From Candidatus Obscuribacterales bacterium (GTDB lineage: Bacteria > Cyanobacteriota > Vampirovibrionia > Obscuribacterales > Obscuribacteraceae), in the NCBI GenBank assembly GCA_021732085.1, contig JAKFVQ010000011.1:1-37526 (forward strand): 37,526 nt of DNA, read 5' to 3'. Below are positions 24,155-32,348 of this stretch, one piece after another. The stretch's first letter is position 1. Every line of letters starts with the position of its first letter. The translations under genes and the position numbers were made by a program. Below the pieces are notes generated by a model. That model ran no database searches. It saw only the letters and a list, made by a program, of their open reading frames with translations, and had not been told where the DNA came from.

Positions 24155-25129
24155 CTAACTCCTTGAAAGCACCTTGAAGGTGCGCTCCAGACCAGCAACG
24201 ACCCGAGCCATGCGCTCGAAGTCGAGCTTGTCGATGGTATCGTCAGTGGTGTGATAAAGCGAATAGCGGAAATTGGAAGTGTCAGTCACCATCACACCGG
24301 GATAGTTGAACTTCCAAAACGGGAAGTGATCCGACCTGTTCGCATCAGACAACCAATCCGGCGCATTACAGCCTTCCGAAGGGAAGCGGCAATGCGATCG
24401 AAAAGCCGCAATGCTCTTCTTCAGAAACGGCGCCGAAGCGGTGTTACCGACAAAAGCAACGAAGTTGCCCTTGCTCGGATAAAAGAGGCTGAACGGGAAC
24501 GGATAGCGCTGGCTGCCTTCCTCATCGGAGTAGACGCCAAGCATTTCCAACGAGAACATGCCGACGATGTCGTCGCAGTTCTTACGGCAACGCTCCGCAT
24601 AGACATAACTGCCCATGCGCTCGTAGTCATAGGTTTCCTCGTTGGTAAAGGCGACGAATCGGATTGTGCGCTCCAACGGCTTGCCGGCTAAGCTCTGCGC
24701 CAGGGCAAGCAAGGCAGCAACTGCACTTGCATTGTCGTCAGCGCCGGGCGTGCCAGGCACGGTGTCGTAGTGTGCGCCAATCACAATGATTTCATCGGGA
24801 CGCTTCGTGCCGGGCAACTCGACTTCGATATTCCGAAGCGAATGTTCGCCGAGCATGAAGTTCTGCCGCTGGCATTTGTATCCATAGGCGGCAAAGCAGT
24901 CCTCGATATAAATAGCAGCCTGCTCGAGTGCATCGGGTCGCTTCAAGCTGCGATCGCCGATTTTTACCGAAAGCACTCGAACATGCTCCTGCAAGCGCTC
25001 CTGCAAATTCTTTTCATCGCTCGTGAGCGATGGCAAAGAACCTGAGTGAGAGCGCCCCGGCATTTCAACAATGCTGCTGAATACCGGTCTCAGCATCAAC
25101 TTCAGAATGCTGCGAAAAATGCTGTTCAT
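24155..25129 (-). CDS. M28-family zinc aminopeptidase
   Basis: Two-zinc peptidase removing N-terminal residues from peptides. The 324-aa protein has all M28 elements: His120 (GAHYDTVPG), Asp131 (GADDNASAVAAL), catalytic Glu164/165 (FTNEET), the motif SDHFPFW and His293 (YHTTDDT). The N-terminus is hydrophobic and basic and could be a membrane anchor or an uncleaved signal. GAGGAAA precedes the ATG at 25129. It is the first gene of the minus-strand NAD cluster and is coupled to the Nudix gene. No direct link of an M28 peptidase to NAD is known to me, so its presence is unexplained. Confidence 0.9.
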   Translation of the reverse strand: MNSIFRSILKLMLRPVFSSIVEMPGRSHSGSLPSLTSDEKNLQERLQEHVRVLSVKIGDRSLKRPDALEQAAIYIEDCFAAYGYKCQRQNFMLGEHSLRNIEVELPGTKRPDEIIVIGAHYDTVPGTPGADDNASAVAALLALAQSLAGKPLERTIRFVAFTNEETYDYERMGSYVYAERCRKNCDDIVGMFSLEMLGVYSDEEGSQRYPFPFSLFYPSKGNFVAFVGNTASAPFLKKSIAAFRSHCRFPSEGCNAPDWLSDANRSDHFPFWKFNYPGVMVTDTSNFRYSLYHTTDDTIDKLDFERMARVVAGLERTFKVLSRS

Positions 25130-25568
25130 GAGATTTCCTCGTGAACCTGGTACTGGTTCGAATTTCGCTGCGTCACCACAATTGCATTTCGTCTCACCAA
25201 CGCTGCAGCGAATCGTATCAGAACAGGTAGCCTAAACTGAACCCAGACATCCAGCCAGTTGGCAGGAATGATCCGGTGTTAAAAGAGATTGTGGGGAAAC
25301 TTGGTGGGATTGGTCGTGTGGTGAGCTACAGAAATGCGTCCTAAGACTCCGCTGTTGCCCTTATATAATTCAAGATCAAACTATAGAAAGAGATACAACT
25401 TCTCAAGTACTCGCGAAAGCTCTATATACAGCCTTTCTTTTAATCATCCCTGTGCGAAAAATCATGCAAAACCGACTTGCCAAGAAGATCTCCTGCGCGG
25501 TTAGCGCAAGCGTGAACAGATCAAAAGTGGACATCAAGAATGGTTTTCAAGGGAAAGCTCCAGTTTCC
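25130..25568. other. Divergent intergenic region between the NAD cluster and the GH43 gene
   Basis: No gene seen apart from possible N-terminal extensions of the GH43 frame (GTG at 25452, ATG at 25464). It must contain the promoters of both divergent units. The imperfect dyad at 25143-25159 is the only structured site noted. Confidence 0.55.
25143..25159. promoter_or_regulatory. Imperfect dyad ahead of the NAD cluster
   Basis: GAACC and GGTTC flank a seven-base centre and lie directly upstream of the Shine-Dalgarno of the first gene. It could be a repressor site or a weak leader hairpin. No match to NrtR or NiaR sites is claimed. Confidence 0.35.
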
Positions 25569-26513
25569 ATGAGGATCCGTACACAGATCTCAAGTGCTGT
25601 TATTCTCGCTTTCCTCCTGTTGCAATTACCAGGCAATTTAGAAGCAAGCTGCAATCCACTTTTCGAGGGCGCAGATCCAGACATCTTATTTGCAAACAAA
25701 AAATATTGGATCTATCCAACAGGCACCGGCCAAGGGCAAGAAGCCTATGTCTATTCATCCGCCGATCTGAAGACGTGGCGAAAGGGTGGAGTCGCTTTCG
25801 CTCTCAAAAACGCGAAATGGATAAGCTCCGATCGAGCGAAGAAGCACTATTTATGGGCACCGGGAATTTTCCAAAGTAGCGGCAAATTCTACTATTACTA
25901 CTCCGTCGGCCCGCAGAATCCCACGCCAAGCCGGATTGGAGTAGCGGTCGCCAAGAAACCGGACGGACCCTTCATCGACAGCGGAAAAGCACTGATCACG
26001 GGCGATGCCCGATTTGAAGCCATCGACGCAATGGTTTTCCAAGATCCAAAAGACAAGAACCATTATTTGTACTGTGGTGGTAGCGCTGGAGCCCAACTAA
26101 AAGTCTTCGAACTGAATGATGATCTGATAAGCATTAAGCAAGAAGTTCCAGTGCAAACACCAAAGGATTTCACAGAAGGTCCTTTCATGCATTTCCACAA
26201 TGGCATTTATTACCTTTCCTACAGCAGTGGCAGATGGAATGACGATTCATATCACGTGTCCTATTCGACAGCAGCAACTCCTATTGGGCCATGGAAGTAT
26301 CAGGGAATCATCTTGGGTTCCGACAACAAGCACGCAGGACCTGGACATCATTCCATCATAAAAGTGCCTAGCTTGAACAATTGGTATATCGTTTACCATC
26401 GCTGGAACGCAGCCAAGACGCATGGAAAGCTGCCGAAGGAGAGGTCCATCGCCATCGAAAAGTTGGAATACTTGCCGGATGCCAAAATACGCTCGACAAT
26501 GATGACAGACTGA
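25569..26513 (+). CDS. Secreted glycoside hydrolase of the GH43 type
   Basis: Predicted exo-acting arabinosidase or xylosidase with a five-bladed propeller. The start at 25569 (MRIRTQIS) places a textbook signal peptide first, with a hydrophobic core and cleavage near residue 25. Upstream in-frame starts would bury it. Family features are EGADPDI (catalytic base Asp), EAIDAMVFQD (the pKa-modulating Asp) and FTEGPFMH (general acid Glu), plus YYLSYSSG and the WYIVYHRW near the end. The length of 314 aa is normal for a single GH43 domain with no binding module. It is divergent from the NAD cluster and has a hairpin 55 bp past its stop. Substrate cannot be read from the sequence. Confidence 0.88.
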   Translation: MRIRTQISSAVILAFLLLQLPGNLEASCNPLFEGADPDILFANKKYWIYPTGTGQGQEAYVYSSADLKTWRKGGVAFALKNAKWISSDRAKKHYLWAPGIFQSSGKFYYYYSVGPQNPTPSRIGVAVAKKPDGPFIDSGKALITGDARFEAIDAMVFQDPKDKNHYLYCGGSAGAQLKVFELNDDLISIKQEVPVQTPKDFTEGPFMHFHNGIYYLSYSSGRWNDDSYHVSYSTAATPIGPWKYQGIILGSDNKHAGPGHHSIIKVPSLNNWYIVYHRWNAAKTHGKLPKERSIAIEKLEYLPDAKIRSTMMTD

Positions 26514-26818
26514 GAAACGCTCCAGCAGCCGGACTCGCCAAATGCATATGGACTTTTAAAAAGAAAAAGCCTGGTCGAGCAGGCTTATTAATTATATGTT
26601 TTTAGCGCTCAACCAGGTACTTCTAGAAATACTACATGGATAGTTTTCTGACAAGTGGGATGGAAGTTAAAATCGCAAATTTGAAGATAAAATCCGCATC
26701 GTCGATGACAGGCGGCAGACAAAGGCAAAGAAATCTTGCGTTTCTAATAGATTCAGTGCCATAATCAGCGATTTGCCTAGCCGTGCTTAAGCTGTTGGGC
26801 GAGCTAATTGGAGGCTCA
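26514..26818. other. Intergenic region with two overlapping hairpins
   Basis: No gene seen. It contains the GH43 terminator and, overlapping it, a longer-range pairing. The rest is AT-rich and should hold the promoter of the gene at 26819. Confidence 0.55.
26568..26617 (+). terminator. Terminator of the GH43 gene with a possible alternative fold
   Basis: AAGCCTG pairs with CAGGCTT (26568-26586). In addition GCCTGGTCGAGC (26569-26580) can pair with GCTCAACCAGG (26607-26617) with one mismatch. The two folds share bases and exclude each other. Confidence 0.5.
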
Positions 26819-27640
26819 ATGAAAAGACTGAACCTGTTATCCCTTTCCTCAGCCTGCGCCCTAGCAGCCGTCTGGACAATTGCAAGTTCAGCTGCATTTG
26901 CTGAGACCTTCAAGGTTGGGGACGTAGTCGAAGTCGATGATACAGGCATGAATTACTGGGAACGAGCGGTAATAATGCCGTTCAAACCAGGGGATACACA
27001 AGATGGAAACACCTACCGGGTGAAGCGCGAAAAATTTAATTCCTTGAGAGACCCCGCAGGCGAGATTTCACAAACGATTCACATTCGCTATGCCAGCAGC
27101 GCCTCCGCTGCTACCACAGCGTCGGCAGTCGGCTCCACAGCAGCAGCTTCAGCCACAACAACAGCTGCAAGGACAGCTTCCTCCTACTCCCAAGAAGCTA
27201 CGCACAGCTATACAGCACCAAGAATAAACACCGCAACTGCAAGCACATCATCGGTTACCAGTGCAGCATCGGCTTCTGGGGCAGGACTTAATCCGAGAAT
27301 GAATGGCGCATTTCCATCCATCCCAGGAACAGGATGGGATCTAATGGGCTTACAGAAAAAAGGCGAAGCCAGCACTTCAACACCGAAATCCTTTGCGCAA
27401 TCGTTTTCGTTTTGCAAAACCGGACGCTGGTCAGTCACGCGATATGGTCTTGCCGCAGGTCAAATGGGAACCTATACGGTAAACGGAAACAAGCTAGTCA
27501 TGATTAACAGCTTGAATAACGAACCATTCGGCAACTTTACGATGACATGGCGCGGCGCAGACAAGACGCTCATTCTCGACAGCGGGACTTATATTTGGAC
27601 ATTGAAGCTCGTGTCCCTCAACTCGTGCGGAGAAAACTAA
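26819..27640 (+). CDS. Secreted protein with Ala/Thr/Ser linker, function unknown
   Basis: Not recognised. The 273-aa protein begins with a clear signal peptide (MKRLNLL, hydrophobic core, AFA cleavage near residue 28). A small N-terminal domain has FKVGDVVEVDDTG and WERAVIM, which resembles a KOW/SH3-like barrel. A long Ala/Thr/Ser linker follows (about 95-150). The C-terminal beta-rich domain contains FCKTGRWSVTRYG and TYTVNGNKLVM, in the manner of lipocalin-like lipid or ligand binders. GGAGG stands before the ATG at 26819, so the longer frame from 26783 is not used. Two single Cys residues in the C-terminal domain could form a disulfide. Confidence 0.72.
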   Translation: MKRLNLLSLSSACALAAVWTIASSAAFAETFKVGDVVEVDDTGMNYWERAVIMPFKPGDTQDGNTYRVKREKFNSLRDPAGEISQTIHIRYASSASAATTASAVGSTAAASATTTAARTASSYSQEATHSYTAPRINTATASTSSVTSAASASGAGLNPRMNGAFPSIPGTGWDLMGLQKKGEASTSTPKSFAQSFSFCKTGRWSVTRYGLAAGQMGTYTVNGNKLVMINSLNNEPFGNFTMTWRGADKTLILDSGTYIWTLKLVSLNSCGEN

Positions 27641-27823
27641 GCACGCCGTAGATGTCTCAACAGCCGCGGGCTGATTACTTTTCTCAAATCGCTCCATTCC
27701 AAATCACTCGAATCCATTACATAAGTCGTCGCCTTCATCCCAATGGCGCATGCCGCCACACTCCCAAGCCGGCTTAGGCATTGACCAATGCGGGTATATT
27801 TTATCTGCATCCGGAGTTTGTTT

Positions 27824-29248
27824 ATGGGCAAGAAAGATGGTCCTGAGAATTTGGACCTCAAAGCAAATGATGAATCAAAACATGTATCGAGCGCCTCAAA
27901 CACACTGATTGGTGACGCACAAACCGAACGTGCTCCTAAAAAAATCGGAGCAGAACAAAATTCTGCAGGAGCTAAAAAGCAAGACAACGCCGAAAAGCAC
28001 AGCATGTCAAATTCCACTCAATACCCCGCATTGAATGCTATCGCAGCACGTTCCGTGTATTACGGTGTTCAGGGACGACTATTTCCAAGCATGGATCAGA
28101 TTCGCTCCACCATATTGGAGAGCGGTCCAATCGGACAAGCCACAACACATCGCATGGATAGCTTAGGGAAAGCCGGTTGGACATTTGGCTCACTCGGTCC
28201 ATCCGATTCTCTAATCACAAAAATGGCGGGATCAAGCGACCTCTCATCCCTTCCAAAACGAGCTGGATTGTCGCTTTTGCTGGGTGGTTACAACGACTCT
28301 GCGGCAGGCAGAATCACTCACAACGCATTCACATCCTTTGTGCACACGACTGTGGGTTTAAGCAATGGCGCCGATATCGATGCTGCAAACAAATATATTC
28401 ATGAGCTCGCTCACGGTAAAAATTCTGCAGCTTACCAAATGTTCGAATCCAGTCCGGCAGCCAAAATGTCCCTGAAATATCATCCCGAAGCTGAGCGCAT
28501 GAAGCATGGGAAGATCATGATTGAGGAAGAATTGCGCGCGCTGTTTGCGCAGGTCGCCTCCAACAAAAGCGGCGCAAGACCTATCTCTGAATTCCTTGCA
28601 CCGCACAAATCAGGGATAGTGAATATTCCGCCGGAGCAAGCGATTAAGCAAGGCGAGATTGGCAGAATGGTAAAGGATGTTTGGCTCTATGAGGGGCCAA
28701 AATCACTGAGCATAGAAGACGCAAACAAAGTCGCAAACGATTACATCAAGAAAACATACGGCAATTTATTTGTGGATGGAAAAATCAACCCAGCTGCTGA
28801 GATCGCAGTGGCAAAGGAAATAGCACAACTTGAAGTCAAAGCGCCCACAAGTCCAATGGACGCGGCCAAGCATTTATCGACGTCGACGTTCTCACCAAAA
28901 TATGCGAATTTCCTATCGCGGGGAGCACAGTCATTGGGCAGCCTGGGATTAGCCGTGAGCATATCCGATTTGCGCAATCAATACAGTCAGGGACTGGCGC
29001 CAGGCACAGGCAGACTTCTGTCAGTAGGAGCTGATTGGGCGGGCTTCGAACTAGGATTAGCAGCCGGCACCGGAATAGGAAAAGGAGCGACGTCTTGGTT
29101 GGTCAAACTCAATCCAAAAATCGCAATGCTGGCAGCGCCAGTCGCAGCACTTGGATCAGGCATAATTTCAACGCACATCACGCACGAACACGTCTCAAGC
29201 CCACTTGAGAAAACGGTGACAAAGAAGCTTGGCTCCCTGTTGGAATAG
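27824..29248 (+). CDS. Large unknown protein with HELAH motif and glycine-rich hydrophobic C-terminus
   Basis: No family recognised. The 474-aa protein starts at the ATG at 27824, chosen for CCGGAG about eight bases upstream. The first 60 residues are polar and disordered, much like the head of the calpain at 14804-16534. A helical domain follows that contains YIHELAHGK with the HExxH pattern at 193-197. An EEEL run (234-237) about 37 residues later could give the third zinc ligand, as in gluzincins. The C-terminus (about 370-450) has Gly/Ala-rich hydrophobic helices (AGFELGLAAGTGIGKG, AMLAAPVAALGSGIIST) of glycine-zipper type. This could be a membrane-inserting zinc peptidase or effector. 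Both the peptidase and the effector readings are guesses from short motifs. Confidence 0.6.
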   Translation: MGKKDGPENLDLKANDESKHVSSASNTLIGDAQTERAPKKIGAEQNSAGAKKQDNAEKHSMSNSTQYPALNAIAARSVYYGVQGRLFPSMDQIRSTILESGPIGQATTHRMDSLGKAGWTFGSLGPSDSLITKMAGSSDLSSLPKRAGLSLLLGGYNDSAAGRITHNAFTSFVHTTVGLSNGADIDAANKYIHELAHGKNSAAYQMFESSPAAKMSLKYHPEAERMKHGKIMIEEELRALFAQVASNKSGARPISEFLAPHKSGIVNIPPEQAIKQGEIGRMVKDVWLYEGPKSLSIEDANKVANDYIKKTYGNLFVDGKINPAAEIAVAKEIAQLEVKAPTSPMDAAKHLSTSTFSPKYANFLSRGAQSLGSLGLAVSISDLRNQYSQGLAPGTGRLLSVGADWAGFELGLAAGTGIGKGATSWLVKLNPKIAMLAAPVAALGSGIISTHITHEHVSSPLEKTVTKKLGSLLE

Positions 29249-29261
29249 CAAGTAGAGAGTC

Positions 29262-30389
29262 CTAGAATCTCAGCTTGCGAAGGCCGTTATTGATTGCCCG
29301 ATAGGCGCCGGCTTTTACGCCATAATTCATTGCACCATTAACAGTGCGCGCCATACCGGACCCGGGCATTGGTGATTTTCTTACTCCGGCTTGCATGGGC
29401 TGCTGTTGTTGAACTGGACGTTGATTACCAAATTTTGGCAAACTCAAACCACCGCCACCACCGGCTCCATTCCCGTTCGGAATTAGTCCCATTTGTGCTG
29501 CTGCACCAATAGCTTTTCCAAGATTGTTCGGGTCACCACCCATGAGTGCTCCAAGTCCACCGGCTCCACCGAGTCCGCCAAGCCCACCTATGCCTCCCAT
29601 ACCACCCATTCCATCCATGCCGCCACTTCCGCCGGGCATGCCGCCTCCCATACCTCCACCCATGGCAGGCATGCCTCCCATGCCACCGCCCATGCCACCA
29701 CCCATCTGCCCACCCATTCCCATATCACCGGGCATTTGCTGGCTCATCATGGGATTATTGAATTGACCTTGCTGAGGCATTTGTTGCTGTTGTGGATAGT
29801 AGCTCTGGCTGACTTCGCCGTCGAGCTGTCCTTGCTGCTGAAAGTCCTGCTGCAATTGCTGCGGCATTTGAAATGGTCCGTTATTTTGGGCTTGGCCCCA
29901 TTGCTGTTGCATGGGCTGCTGTTGCATCATTGGTTGCTGCATTTGCTGAGCCTGGTTCCAATTTTGATTTGGTTGCTGCCATCCAGACTGTTGAGCAAAT
30001 TGACCCTGACCGGCATCCTGCCCTGGCTTCATCCACCCAGATTGCCCAACTCCGCCATCCATCGGCATTTGCTGCATCTGTTGCTGTTGCATCATTGGCT
30101 GCTGCATCACGGGCTGCTGTTGCATGCTTTGACCAGGTTTCATCCAACCAGATTGACCGACCTGACCGCCTTGCTGAGCTGGTTGGCTCCAGTCTGACTG
30201 ACCGCCTCCACCGGCTGGAGTCCAGCCAGTTCCTGCATTCACAGCATCTCCCGCCGGACTTCCAGCTGGTCGCTGCCACTCGGACTGCCCGACTTGAGCC
30301 AGACTCGACTGCTGGCAGCCAATCGCAATTGACATTGCTGCGCAAAGAAGCAGACAGGATGAGGATTTGGAAACTTTATAGTAAGGCAT
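29262..30389 (-). CDS. Secreted Gln/Met/Gly-rich repeat protein
   Basis: No family recognised. From the ATG at 30389 it has 375 aa and begins with a lipoprotein-like signal (hydrophobic core then IGCQQ). Next come about five imperfect copies of a GQSxWxxP repeat (VGQSEWQRP, GGQSDWSQP, VGQSGWMKP twice, QQSGWQQP), spaced by Gln/Met runs. Then follows a Gly/Met block of GGM and GGMG units (about residues 225-290), and a basic tail resembling a short globular or anchoring end (AMNYGVKAGAYRAINNG). Low-complexity Gln/Met-rich chains of this kind can be adhesive, metal-binding or phase-separating. The gene converges with the HELAH gene, 13 bp apart. The long plus-strand frames here are shadows of the repeats. 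Confidence 0.7.
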   Translation of the reverse strand: MPYYKVSKSSSCLLLCAAMSIAIGCQQSSLAQVGQSEWQRPAGSPAGDAVNAGTGWTPAGGGGQSDWSQPAQQGGQVGQSGWMKPGQSMQQQPVMQQPMMQQQQMQQMPMDGGVGQSGWMKPGQDAGQGQFAQQSGWQQPNQNWNQAQQMQQPMMQQQPMQQQWGQAQNNGPFQMPQQLQQDFQQQGQLDGEVSQSYYPQQQQMPQQGQFNNPMMSQQMPGDMGMGGQMGGGMGGGMGGMPAMGGGMGGGMPGGSGGMDGMGGMGGIGGLGGLGGAGGLGALMGGDPNNLGKAIGAAAQMGLIPNGNGAGGGGGLSLPKFGNQRPVQQQQPMQAGVRKSPMPGSGMARTVNGAMNYGVKAGAYRAINNGLRKLRF

Positions 30390-30492
30390 GAATGCACCAA
30401 TCGAGGTATATCTTGACAAGATCCTAGCGCCCACACCGTGGGGTGTCAATCATGGATTTTCCCGAAATACGCTCCGGGCAAACACCCAAAGG

Positions 30493-31959
30493 CTAGTCCA
30501 ATCCCTTTTCTCTGAATTCTTGCTCGAGATTCTCTTCCGTTGTGCTGTATGCAATAGTCTCAGCACCGGCCTCATTTGCCGCTTCGTATCGCGCCTGCTC
30601 ATCCTCAGCCAATTTTTGCGCAAGCGTGGGGTCGGGATTCTTCAAGCGCATTGCTGCAGACTGCCGTTTACTATTACGTTCGTCAATTCCCCTGTTAGTA
30701 CGCTCCATCACGAAGTGCCTGATAGCTGGAATAATCAGAAACAGTCCACCATAGACAGCAGTACCAATCAACACAGGAGAAAACCCAGCCAAAATTGGAA
30801 CACTTGGAGCAATCGCCCTTAGCCATATACTACCTACAACCAAGAACACTGCAAAACAAATAATCAAAGTCCTTGATCCACCGCCAATATGGCTGAATTC
30901 ATGAGGAATCTCGCGCAAAAAGTCATCGAGTTGTGCAGCCGCCGACTGAGCACCAATATTTATCTTTTGACGCTGCAAGGACAGATATACGAGCCCCTCT
31001 AATTGTGCAGCCTGATTATCAGATGGTCCCCCAGCCGGCGCACCGGCAGAAGGAGCATTTTGCATGAAACTAGGAAACTTGTAGATGATGTTGCCTTTCT
31101 CGGTGACATCACAAGTACCATTGAAACGAACAAGAATCGGAAGTACCCAATCCTCACCAGTTCCTTCAACCTTGGCATAGGGAGCTAACTCTTCCGCTAT
31201 AACAACGCCTTTTTTTGACTTTAATACATTTCCCAAAGTACGCCAATATCGCTCGTCTAAATTGGCATTAGGATCTCCATCACCGAACAAGAAAGAAAAT
31301 ACTTTGTCGAGAAAACTTTCCTTTGTTTGTGCGGGCGTCCGTTCCTGCGGAGCAGAGCCTGGGTAATCGACAGTACTGGGGTAATAGCTTGGATAAGGAT
31401 CGTAGCGAAGATACCGCCCCCAGAACCACCAGTCCCAGAGCCAATCAAAAGCCCAATAGCGGAAAAAATGTCCCATCCCGCCCAACAAACCGGACAGGTC
31501 GAAATCGTTATCAGAATCATTGTCTCCCATTACTTTGCTGAGCAATGCGACAACTGCGACTACAACAAGAACAATAATCAGCAACACGGATAGAATGAGC
31601 AAAATGCCGAAACTGACGCGAATCAGGAAAAACATGACCAAACTAAACATGCGAATCGCATACATACTGGCATTGATGAAGATTCGCCACATGCGCAGAA
31701 AGAAGTTCTTACTACCACGCGTAAAATAAGCGTTTTGGAATCCGGCATTAAACTGATAAGCGACACTACCTGCGGTGCCTACCGCCAAATGCCCACCAGT
31801 CTCATATGCAATTTGGTTGAGCAGAGCAGTGCTCGTCAATACCGGCAAGCCCGTTTTTTGGCTAATGTCAGCAACGGTGATCGTCGGACCTGAATCCTCA
31901 ATGGCCTTCAGGACGATTTTCTTTTCTGAGGAGTGGATAGGTGTCTCTAAATTTTCCAT
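30493..31959 (-). CDS. Membrane protein with two winged-helix-like modules, cyanobacterial type
   Basis: The 488-aa protein (ATG at 31959) has a winged-helix-like module at about 12-72 (DISQKTGLPV, GTAGSVAYQF). Two membrane helices follow at about 100-141, then an aromatic stretch with WLWDWWFWGRYLRYDPYP (173-190). A second similar module lies at about 240-298 (VVIAEELAPY, EKGNIIYKFPSF), then two more helices (363-383 and 393-412) and a charged coiled tail. Both modules end in a similar strand (SVAYQF, NIIYKF), which suggests an internal duplication. I recall related hypothetical proteins in cyanobacteria; role unknown. The Shine-Dalgarno is poor, and a longer frame starts at 31995. Confidence 0.75.
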   Translation of the reverse strand: MENLETPIHSSEKKIVLKAIEDSGPTITVADISQKTGLPVLTSTALLNQIAYETGGHLAVGTAGSVAYQFNAGFQNAYFTRGSKNFFLRMWRIFINASMYAIRMFSLVMFFLIRVSFGILLILSVLLIIVLVVVAVVALLSKVMGDNDSDNDFDLSGLLGGMGHFFRYWAFDWLWDWWFWGRYLRYDPYPSYYPSTVDYPGSAPQERTPAQTKESFLDKVFSFLFGDGDPNANLDERYWRTLGNVLKSKKGVVIAEELAPYAKVEGTGEDWVLPILVRFNGTCDVTEKGNIIYKFPSFMQNAPSAGAPAGGPSDNQAAQLEGLVYLSLQRQKINIGAQSAAAQLDDFLREIPHEFSHIGGGSRTLIICFAVFLVVGSIWLRAIAPSVPILAGFSPVLIGTAVYGGLFLIIPAIRHFVMERTNRGIDERNSKRQSAAMRLKNPDPTLAQKLAEDEQARYEAANEAGAETIAYSTTEENLEQEFREKGLD

Positions 31960-32348
31960 CGTACGTACTGACAAGCAGGACTTGTATCTAACCACAGCCT
32001 CGCGCTAGTTGCCCAATGCCCCTGAGCGAGAATGCATGATAATGGTAGCGCGAGTTACGCACGTTCGACAACTGTTACATCCACGAGCAAACGACTCTCA
32101 AGATGTTGAATCTAAGCTGCCAAATTCGAAATGTTGGAAGCAACCTTTCTCGCATCTTTTTTACGGCAGCAACCTCACATTCACCCCCAATACCGCCAAG
32201 GCAATTTTATCCCCTAGCTAGTTAGCTGGGAACATTCCACCGCCAGCAAATTGGGCTCGAATTCCCACGGGTTTCGAACGTATTCGCCTGCCGCCATCGA
32301 CGCATGCAAGAGGAGGTCATCCGATCGATCTTTCAAGGAGAAAAATTT
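31960..32348. other. Divergent intergenic region, no gene seen
   Basis: Lies between the divergent 31959 and 32349 genes and must hold both promoters. Short frames here lack any start signal. The sequence near 32213-32230 (CTAGCTAGTTAGCT) is repetitive but short. Confidence 0.55.

Noticed and set aside
16869..25129. Prophage origin of the NAD cluster
   Set aside because: No phage structural, replication or lysis gene is adjacent, so only a distant phage link by analogy remains.
29493..30391. Plus-strand frames rich in His, Leu, Pro and Ser
   Set aside because: Mirror translations of the Gln/Met/Gly repeats of the minus-strand gene.
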